A DNA stretch of 32,221 nt, from contig JAGHVC010000190.1 in NCBI GenBank assembly GCA_018064505.1, positions 1-32,221 of the forward strand. The letters are read 5' to 3'. This stretch comes from Candidatus Minthosoma caballi (GTDB lineage Bacteria; Bacteroidota; Bacteroidia; Bacteroidales; Bacteroidaceae). Positions within the stretch are counted from its first letter, which is position 1. Each line of letters starts with the position of its first letter. Positions 15,101-20,863 of this stretch are shown here, piece by piece. The notes below the pieces were generated by a model that saw only the letters and a list, made by a program, of their open reading frames with translations, did no database searches and was not told where the DNA came from. A program made the position numbers and the translations under genes.

Positions 15101-16777
15101 GTTCAATACGCCGCTGACGAGGTTTTTCTGCAGTTCTCCGTCGAGGATGAAATCTGTTTGCAACTGGTTGTTATCGCAGCCCAAGTCGAGGGATAGCTTG
15201 CGTCCTGTGAGCGAAGCTGATGCATCAATGTTGCTGAGATTTATCTTGCCGTAATTAGCATTTCCGAGGCTTATGTCGGCATCGAGTGTAGTTGTTGGGG
15301 CAAAGAAGTCAAACCCCTTGCCGCTTGCTGATGCCTTGCCAGAGAGCATGCACTGGTCTTCCATGGCAACAAACTGATTGACAAGTATATTGCTAAAATC
15401 GATGTCTGCTCTGTATGCTTCACTTGCCATCACATAGCTGCCATCTATGCTCACAGATGATGTTTTACCAAAACGGGCGTCGGCATCTGCCTTGAGTGCC
15501 AAGTCATTAACAACATCCCACAGTGTAGCGTTGGCATCTACGATCACCATGCCAGGCACTTTGATGCGCATGTCCTTGATGTTCAGTTCTTCCAGGTTGC
15601 CGCTTGCTTTCATTGCTACTTGCACAGGTTGGGCAGGCAGTGTTTGAGACATCATAGAGCGGACATCCTTTGTGTCTTCTCCGCCCATTTTGGTGAAATA
15701 TATGATGTCGCCTTTGCCAATCTGACCTTCTGCAACAGCGGTGAAGGTGCCTGGGTTCGTATCTTCAAAGGCGTTCATATCCATGCGGTATGAGAGTGCC
15801 AAATTGCTGTCATCGGTCTTCACCGTCAGCTTGGGCACGAAGAGCGAGACGGAGTCCATTTCCACGCGTCCCTTGGTCTCTGTAATGTTAAGGCCGCTTT
15901 GTTCTCTTGCTGCTAGCTGTTTGATGTTCAGTACCATATCTCCTGTGCCTTTGTAACAGAGAGAGTCGATGTCTAATGTCATGTTGTCAAACAGCATGTG
16001 TGCAGGATCGAGTTGGTCGGGCAGTCTTTTTTCACTTCTGATTTCAAAGCTTGCTGCTGATTCCTCTATGTGAAGTTCATCAACTTTGTACACTTCAGCT
16101 CCAAGGTCGAGGAATGCTTTTGCATGTCCGTTGCCGATGTTGGCCATCACATAGGTGCTGTCAGCGTTAGGAGTCAGGAGCACGGTGGCTTTTACATTGC
16201 GCAGCACAGCGTCGTCGAGTTGCACTTTCCATAAGATGGGCTCGGATGTGGTCGTGTCCTCAGGCACGGAGTCTTTCAGCTCAATGAACAAGTCTGCATC
16301 ACAGATGAGTGCCTTGTTTACCACAGCAAATTCTTCCAGAAAGTCAGTGCTGTGGGAATCAAGACTAATTTCTCCAACATGTCCAGTGATTGCACAAGCT
16401 TCAATCATCCCCTTCGTGTTCAGCCTTGTGTCCTTCAGTGTTACTCCGTCCACTTCTGCCTTACCCTCGAATAGTGGCAGAGCCTTGATGCTTATGTCGA
16501 GTGTGCCGGCATGAATTAGCGTGTCGCCGTCCTGTACTGCGGTCATTCCGCCCATGGATAGGTCGAGCGGGAATTTGAGGCAAATGTCCTCTATGGTGAC
16601 TTCCATTCCCATCTCTTCGCTCAGCACTTCAGCAGCTTTGTCCACAGCCCATTTCTGCACAGGAGGGATATAAATTATTACGAAAAGCAATAGGAATAAC
16701 AAGATTGGAGTTAGCACAACCCACATCAGGGTGCGCCAACTCCAACCAACGAGTGTATATTTGCCGTATTTCTTCAT
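12191..16777 (-). CDS. tamB: TamB: inner-membrane anchored envelope-bridging protein (DUF490)
   Basis: This 1528-residue protein has an N-terminal membrane anchor (about 17-38, TPILLFLLLFVIIYIPPV). A very long run of beta-strand repeats follows, the groove-like fold of TamB/AsmA-type bridging proteins. The DUF490 region lies in the last third, with INEGEMKYTLPIIPLKTFRI and FTGDPANPILNIAATERTRA, and ends near RVFHEKDFSNLVEG. The last 40 or so residues are almost all Lys, Glu, Asp and Asn, an unusual highly charged tail. TamB spans the periplasm and meets TamL at the outer membrane, probably guiding lipids or barrel proteins. tamL follows 12 bases later, which supports the assignment. A hairpin separates it from mdh upstream. 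Confidence 0.92.
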   Translation of the reverse strand: MKKYGKYTLVGWSWRTLMWVVLTPILLFLLLFVIIYIPPVQKWAVDKAAEVLSEEMGMEVTIEDICLKFPLDLSMGGMTAVQDGDTLIHAGTLDISIKALPLFEGKAEVDGVTLKDTRLNTKGMIEACAITGHVGEISLDSHSTDFLEEFAVVNKALICDADLFIELKDSVPEDTTTSEPILWKVQLDDAVLRNVKATVLLTPNADSTYVMANIGNGHAKAFLDLGAEVYKVDELHIEESAASFEIRSEKRLPDQLDPAHMLFDNMTLDIDSLCYKGTGDMVLNIKQLAAREQSGLNITETKGRVEMDSVSLFVPKLTVKTDDSNLALSYRMDMNAFEDTNPGTFTAVAEGQIGKGDIIYFTKMGGEDTKDVRSMMSQTLPAQPVQVAMKASGNLEELNIKDMRIKVPGMVIVDANATLWDVVNDLALKADADARFGKTSSVSIDGSYVMASEAYRADIDFSNILVNQFVAMEDQCMLSGKASASGKGFDFFAPTTTLDADISLGNANYGKINLSNIDASASLTGRKLSLDLGCDNNQLQTDFILDGELQKNLVSGVLNINLPFADIQGMGFSEDRLQVSTAGVFDFSYNLDKLFRVDSHVDALQLHMGKDSIMTDHFDLYAEAKQDSTAATLNTGDLSFEFFSPNNLFKLQPRFEKLASVASNQAKKRAIDISILKQYFPDICMHATAGNNNPVSQILAIYGIKFKEFFADIDASPAEGISGNGHVYAFKMDSILVDTVFFDIAQDSSNLVVHTGVTCHEQAQLPAFRAYMDGVLGMKDADLHLTYFNKFNEKGIDLGLRATGTDSCHHVKLYPEQPIIAYKKFALNDDNFVCLRRDGSPIIADVKLKSLEDSCFVSLTAEENKFGEQSACAIIQNLDISDVLSVVPIPGLPKMDGLLNIDADYDVEQNMFTVSGTTGVDDFMYEGMKVGDLGATFHYVPEGETAHNFGMSMKYNSTEILDLQGRYDAKDKGALIAEANLKDIPMSMISPFIPDQIVAFSGHLAGNAYVEGPTDALLFTGELRPKNVHAIANSYSLDLGLANDTIRFKDSHLTFEQFKIYGADDNPLALNGYVDFANFKNINMALSLYGNNFKLVEAKRTAKKVLYGDMYGDFFARVNGSLKDLSVRGLVRVLKSTDMTYIMTETPISQGDRLDDIVTFIDFKAPIESSGEEEKKTFMGIDMNMSLEVENGAHLRAEISADKQSYVNVQGGGTIRMTLSPQGVLNMQGRYTINEGEMKYTLPIIPLKTFRIHNGSYIEFTGDPANPILNIAATERTRATVADGTGASRSVTFDAGLKITNTLSNMGLEFTIEAPEDLTVQSELAAMGPEERNKLAVAMLATSMYLSSANSKGFTAGNALNSFLQNEINNIAGKAFSTLVNVDVGMEQTTRDNGTTRTDYSFKFSRRFFSDRLNVVIGGKVSADGDKERNESGTYIDDISLEWRLDDGGTQYVRVFHEKDFSNLVEGELDKNGGGVLLRKKVDKFSDLFIWKKKKDEKGDTNRNSEQKDKKENKKDKKRQNEEGGKKD

Positions 16778-16783
16778 ATGGTA

Positions 16784-16834
16784 AGCGAATAGTGAAAAAC
16801 TAAATGGTTCACATTTCGCTTTTTACTATTCGCT
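16784..16834. terminator. Long inverted repeat between mdh and tamB
   Basis: AGCGAATAGTGAAAA (16784-16798) pairs with TTTTTACTATTCGCT (16820-16834) over 15 positions with one wobble. It fills the 65-base gap, starting 6 bases before the tamB ATG. It may end or weaken mdh transcripts, or be a remnant of the TCGAAT-type intergenic repeats seen elsewhere in the window. With no T-run, its strength as a terminator is unclear. Confidence 0.55.
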
Positions 16835-16842
16835 AAATCTTA

Positions 16843-17829
16843 TTAAAGATTAGGGTTTTCTGTGTTCCATTCTGCCACTGCAGGGATGATGCCAAGGCCG
16901 ATGATTTCGTCGCGCATCTTCTGGAGGTGCTCGTATGAAGCCTTGAGAGCAGCCATCTCTTCCTCTGTACCCTCTGGTGCTGTGAAGTGAACGCCGTCCT
17001 TGTCGATAGTTGTTGGCATAGCCATCATTACATTCTTGTACTCGCCGCAGTTTACATAGCAGCCAGCAGGCCAAGTGAATGGCTCACCACCCATAGCGCC
17101 CTCAATCATCTTCACTGCCTGATAAGCAGGGCTCTGGAATGAAGAGCGGCCACGGAGTTTGATGATGTTAGAGCCACCCTGAGTAGTCATGTGCTTAATT
17201 TCTGCCCAACGCTCAGCAGAAGGCATCATGTCCGCAAGTGGCTTGCCGTCGATGAGAGCCTTTGAAGCGAATACAGCCATCTGCTCACCATGACCGCCGT
17301 AAGTGTAAGCGTTAGTTACCTTGTCCTGCTGAACGCCGAACTCAAGAGCAAGCTGCTGCTGAAGACGAGTTGAGTCGAGAGCAGCAAGTGAAGTGAGCTG
17401 GTTTGGCTTCAATCCTGAGTGGATGAGAGCTGTGAGGGCTGTAACATCAGCTGGGTTGAAGATAACCACAACATGCTTTACGTCTGGGCAATACTTCTTG
17501 ATGTTCTCGCCGAAGTCTGCAGCAATCTGGCAGTTACCCTTGAGAAGATCCTCGCGAGTCATGCCCTCCTTACGTGGAGCACCGCCTGAAGAAATGATGT
17601 ACTTAGCACCAGTGAAAGCAACCTCTGGGTCAACAGTGTAAGAAAGGTTTGCACCAGGGAATGCACAGTGGCACATTTCGTCATAAACGCCATGAACGCC
17701 TGGCTCATAGATATCGTATAGACAAATGTTTGGAGTGAGACCGAGCATAAGAACGCTCTGTACCATGTTTGAGCCGATCATGCCGCCAGCTCCAACAATA
17801 ACGAGTTTTTCGTCTGTTAAGAATGCCAT
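16843..17829 (-). CDS. mdh: Malate dehydrogenase
   Basis: This 328-residue NAD-dependent dehydrogenase interconverts malate and oxaloacetate, here probably in the reductive branch leading to fumarate and succinate in an anaerobe. It shows the dinucleotide-binding GAGGMIG (13-19) and the active-site arginines in GGAPRKEGMTRED (R86, R92). It also has Asp152 and Arg155 in LDSTR, and the catalytic His180 in YGGHGEQM. The length and sequence style fit the LDH-like malate dehydrogenase group of Bacteroidales. It has its own consensus promoter and is followed by tamB after a hairpin. Confidence in the activity is high; lactate as substrate is less likely given the arginine pattern. Confidence 0.93.
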   Translation of the reverse strand: MAFLTDEKLVIVGAGGMIGSNMVQSVLMLGLTPNICLYDIYEPGVHGVYDEMCHCAFPGANLSYTVDPEVAFTGAKYIISSGGAPRKEGMTREDLLKGNCQIAADFGENIKKYCPDVKHVVVIFNPADVTALTALIHSGLKPNQLTSLAALDSTRLQQQLALEFGVQQDKVTNAYTYGGHGEQMAVFASKALIDGKPLADMMPSAERWAEIKHMTTQGGSNIIKLRGRSSFQSPAYQAVKMIEGAMGGEPFTWPAGCYVNCGEYKNVMMAMPTTIDKDGVHFTAPEGTEEEMAALKASYEHLQKMRDEIIGLGIIPAVAEWNTENPNL

Positions 17830-17866
17830 AGTTATTTATGTTTTTATTTTTGAATATTATTTTTCG

Positions 17867-17898
17867 CAAATTTATTCTTTTCTTTTGTCATATCCAAC
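17867..17898 (-). promoter_or_regulatory. Promoter of mdh
   Basis: The minus strand shows TAAATTTG at 17874-17867 and GTTG (near-TTTG) at 17898-17895, with 20 bases between. The -7 box lies 37 bases before the mdh ATG. Confidence 0.65.
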
Positions 17899-18120
17899 AA
17901 ACTCAGGATTTTTTTTGTTTTTTTTTCAAAACTTTCATGATAACCGTTACCAAAAAGCCTTTTTTGTGAGCTCAAGTTTTCTCGGCGCCTGCTTGCGCAT
18001 CTTGCTGGCTACAGTGATTAGATGCCATATTTTATATATGTATAATGTTGTGCCGGATATGAATTTTGCATACCGAGCATGGCGTGAAAAATGGGGGAAA
18101 CATGCTTTGTGTGTGCTTTT
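17899..18120. other. Intergenic gap between gluQ and mdh, no gene seen
   Basis: T-rich sequence with short unsupported frames only. A GCATG/CATGC pairing around 18077-18105 is too weak to call a terminator for gluQ. No tRNA or conserved RNA is recognised. Confidence 0.4.
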
Positions 18121-19014
18121 TTATTTGAGAATAATGTCGGAAGTTGGCACTTTTGCCCACGAAAAGAGAGGAATGAGATCTTGTGGCATGAGTGGTTCTG
18201 GGGAAGGAATGAGGCCTGCATGGTGGGCGAGTATTCCGATGATTTGGGGTGCGGTATGAGTAGTGCGCAGATGAGACATGTCGAGGCTCTTGTCGCGTTT
18301 TGAGAGACGCTGCATGGAACTGTTGCAGAGCAGAGGGAGATGGGCAAATGAAGGAGGTGTGAAACCGAGCAATTGATGCAAGTATATCTGCTGTGCGGTG
18401 GAGAGTAGAAGGTCTCTTCCTCGCACCACTTCGGTGATGCCCATGAGTGCGTCATCGAGCACCACAGCTATCTGATAAGCCCAGGCACCGTCGGCTCTGC
18501 GAAGAATGAAATCACCGCAGTGAGAGGATAGGTTGACGGTGTGAGGCCCATAATGATGATCTGTGAAATGGATGTCGCGGTCGGGAACAATGAGACGCAG
18601 TTTCTGAGGCGTGTCAACGGTGTCCATTGGCTGCGGATTGATAGGTCGGCATGTACCTTTGTACACCACGCGTCCATCAGACTCGTGAGGAGCTTGCGTG
18701 GCCATGATTTCGGCTCGTGTGCAGTGGCAAGGATACACGAGCCCGAGGCTGTTGAGTTGCTCGAGATGCTGATGGGAGATGGCTCCGTGTTGGCTTTGAT
18801 AGTATGGCCCTTCGTCCCATGGCATTCCAAGCCACTGCAGGTCGTCGAGGATATGCTTTGTGAATTCGATTCTCGAGCGGTCGGGATCAATGTCTTCAAT
18901 GCGCAGCACCCATTGCCCCTTCTGGCTCTTTGCCGAGAGGTATGAGAGTAGGGCGCTGTATATGTTGCCCAGATGCATGCGTCCTGTGGGTGATGGGGCG
19001 AATCTTCCTTTCAT
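18121..19014 (-). CDS. gluQ: Glutamyl-Q tRNA(Asp) synthetase
   Basis: This 297-residue protein is a shortened glutamyl-tRNA synthetase lacking the anticodon-binding domain. It attaches glutamate to queuosine at position 34 of tRNA(Asp). It starts MKGRFAPSPTGRMHLGN, with the HIGH-like HLGN. Asp/Glu residues in RIEDIDPDR bind the amino acid. The zinc site typical of GluQ is complete: Cys96, Cys98, Tyr118 and Cys122 (YPCHCTRAEI, then YKGTC). The KMSKS-like loop is RLSKRD (236-241). The length is typical of GluQ rather than GltX (about 480-500). It stands alone on the minus strand, divergent from the metallopeptidase gene. Confidence 0.92.
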   Translation of the reverse strand: MKGRFAPSPTGRMHLGNIYSALLSYLSAKSQKGQWVLRIEDIDPDRSRIEFTKHILDDLQWLGMPWDEGPYYQSQHGAISHQHLEQLNSLGLVYPCHCTRAEIMATQAPHESDGRVVYKGTCRPINPQPMDTVDTPQKLRLIVPDRDIHFTDHHYGPHTVNLSSHCGDFILRRADGAWAYQIAVVLDDALMGITEVVRGRDLLLSTAQQIYLHQLLGFTPPSFAHLPLLCNSSMQRLSKRDKSLDMSHLRTTHTAPQIIGILAHHAGLIPSPEPLMPQDLIPLFSWAKVPTSDIILK

Positions 19015-19028
19015 GTCTGATTTTTTTG

Positions 19029-19036
19029 CAAAGTTA
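19029..19036 (-). promoter_or_regulatory. -7 box of gluQ promoter
   Basis: The minus strand reads TAACTTTG, a full -7 consensus, 15 bases before the gluQ ATG. No TTTG is found at the expected -33 distance. Confidence 0.5.
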
Positions 19037-19065
19037 ATGGTTTCGATTATTTTTTTTGTGGTTTG

Positions 19066-19097
19066 TTTGTCGAAAAATATTATTATTTGTAATTTTG
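19066..19097 (+). promoter_or_regulatory. Promoter of the metallopeptidase operon
   Basis: TTTG (19066-19069) and TAATTTTG (19090-19097) are 20 bases apart. A start near 19104 gives a leader of about 124 bases. The leader contains AAGTAAG and, about 35 bases on, CTTACTT, which could pair. Confidence 0.75.
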
Positions 19098-19227
19098 CAC
19101 AATAAGTAATAAGTAAGTGAACAGAATCAGCTTTATATTTTTATAAGGAACTCGCTTACTTTACGCTATTATGAAAATTTGTTTACTTTTTTTTATTAAA
19201 TGACAATCTAAAAAACTTTGTAGAATC

Positions 19228-20118
19228 ATGAAAATGGATGGCAGACGCGAGAGCAGCAATGTTGACGATCGTCGCGGCAGTTCTGGCAGAATCGGTTTCG
19301 GAGGCAAAGGTGGCGGCCTTGGCATTATTGGCGTAATCGTAGTTGGTGTAATCGTTTGGCTCATGGGCGGCAACCCAATGTCAGTGTTGCAGAATGTAGA
19401 CATGTCGCAGGTGGCTCCTACTGAGGTAAGCAACGGTCAGAATGGCGAGTATGTGGAAAGCGCTCAGGAGCAGGAACTGTCAAAGTTTGCAAGACAAGTG
19501 CTTGCAGGCACAGAGGATGTGTGGACACAGGAGTTTCGCAAGATAGGTCGCAGATACGAACCACCAACACTTGTGCTCTTCAGCGGCAGCGTGCAATCGG
19601 GGTGTGGGGGCGCTACATCGTCGTCGGGTCCATTCTATTGTTCTGCTGACCAGTGTGTGTACATCGATCTCGATTTCTTTATGTCTATGCGTAAGCAGCT
19701 AGGGGCTGATGGTGACTTTGCCTATGCCTATGTGATTGCTCATGAGGTTGGACACCATGTGCAGTATCTGCTTGGTACTCTTGATGATGCGCACGCAAAG
19801 ATGTCAAGATTGAGCGAGTCGGAAGCCAACAAAATAAGCGTGAAGCTTGAACTTCAAGCCGACTGCTACGCAGGCATCTGGGCTTATCATGACAACAAGA
19901 TGTTTGACTCGCTTGAGGATGGCGATATTGAGGAAGCTATTAGATGTGCTCAGGTGATAGGTGACGACTATTTGCAGAAGAAAGCTCAAGGCTACACAGT
20001 GCCAGAGTCGTTCAACCACGGCACTTCTGCTCAGCGTTCAAAGTGGCTGAAGAGAGGCTTGACAAGCGGAAATATGAAGGATGCAGACACATTTGCAGTG
20101 TCATATTCCCAGTTGTAA
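19228..20118 (+). CDS. ypfJ: Neutral zinc metallopeptidase, YpfJ family
   Basis: This 296-residue membrane-anchored protein has a basic, Gly-rich N-terminus, then one membrane span at about 31-47. The large remaining domain is probably outside the cytoplasm. The zinc-binding HEVGHHVQ is at 172-179, and Glu208 in LELQADC is the likely third metal ligand. SGCGGATSSSGPFYC (124-138) and the DQCVYIDLDF strand are typical of the YpfJ/KPN_02809 group (PF04228). The physiological substrate of the family is not established. The gene follows a consensus promoter and leads an apparent three-gene unit with the DUF386 protein 46 bases downstream. The start MKMDGRRE is the first ATG of the frame and gives the usual family N-terminus. 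Confidence 0.9.
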   Translation: MKMDGRRESSNVDDRRGSSGRIGFGGKGGGLGIIGVIVVGVIVWLMGGNPMSVLQNVDMSQVAPTEVSNGQNGEYVESAQEQELSKFARQVLAGTEDVWTQEFRKIGRRYEPPTLVLFSGSVQSGCGGATSSSGPFYCSADQCVYIDLDFFMSMRKQLGADGDFAYAYVIAHEVGHHVQYLLGTLDDAHAKMSRLSESEANKISVKLELQADCYAGIWAYHDNKMFDSLEDGDIEEAIRCAQVIGDDYLQKKAQGYTVPESFNHGTSAQRSKWLKRGLTSGNMKDADTFAVSYSQL

Positions 20119-20164
20119 TAATATTGAAGGACAAACCTAAGGAAACCGGAAATACTTTGATGAC

Positions 20165-20815
20165 ATGATGAAGCTAAGAATGGTGTTGGCAGCTTTGCTT
20201 ATGGCTGCTTTTGCAATGAACGCCGGGGCGCAGACCTATACGAATGAATATAGCAAGGAGCTCGTGAAACTGGCCAATAAATGGGCTAAGAAAGGCGAAT
20301 GGCGCAATGGATTTGTCAAAGCAAGCCCTGCCGAGCAAGTGAATCTTGTGGAGTTTTATCTGCAGTATCAGAAGAATCCGCAAGAGTGGAAAGCGCTGTT
20401 CAAATGGTTGCAGACAAACGACTTGCTTGCTGTGCCAGGAGGCAGAATCCCGATTGAAGGAACTGATCTCACAGTGAGTGTGGAAGACAGCGAAAACTGG
20501 TGTTCGGAGCAGGATTTGGCCAATGGTAAAGGTTCAGAAAGCCATGAGCGCAAAATAGACTTCATGTATGTGGTTAAGGGCACCGAAGGTTTTGCAAAGA
20601 TTGACCATGACAGTGCTAAGGATAAGACGGGCTACATGGCAGAAAAAGACAGGCACGAGTATGAGTTTGACGCAGCAAAGCTGCAGCGTTTCGAGTCAGT
20701 GCCAGGCACATTTGTCCTTATGTTTCCTTGCGACTGGCACATAGCAAAAGTCAAGACAAAGGCAGACAGCCAAAAGCTGCGTGTACTTGTGATAAAAGTG
20801 AATTACAAACTGTAG
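20165..20815 (+). CDS. Secreted YhcH/YjgK/YiaL-family (DUF386) protein
   Basis: This 216-residue protein has a clear signal peptide (MMKLRMVLAALLMAAFAMNAGA). The C-terminal half shows the cupin-like DUF386 pattern: ESHERKIDFMYVVKGTE (His127, Asp132, Glu141), then FVLMFPCDWHIAK (His192) and a closing VLVIKVNY strand. The His and Glu residues match the metal site of the family. Cytoplasmic members, such as YhcH/NanQ and the EbgC group, act on sugar anomers or uronate/sialate catabolism. An exported version would work on sugars in the periplasm; this is inference. The first 100 residues are longer than in minimal family members. It lies between the metallopeptidase and the ATP-grasp fusion gene with short gaps and no promoter. 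Confidence 0.8.
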   Translation: MMKLRMVLAALLMAAFAMNAGAQTYTNEYSKELVKLANKWAKKGEWRNGFVKASPAEQVNLVEFYLQYQKNPQEWKALFKWLQTNDLLAVPGGRIPIEGTDLTVSVEDSENWCSEQDLANGKGSESHERKIDFMYVVKGTEGFAKIDHDSAKDKTGYMAEKDRHEYEFDAAKLQRFESVPGTFVLMFPCDWHIAKVKTKADSQKLRVLVIKVNYKL

Positions 20816-20863
20816 TTCATGATATGGTTTGAGGGCATTGCTGCTCTTAAAATTACTTGAAAA

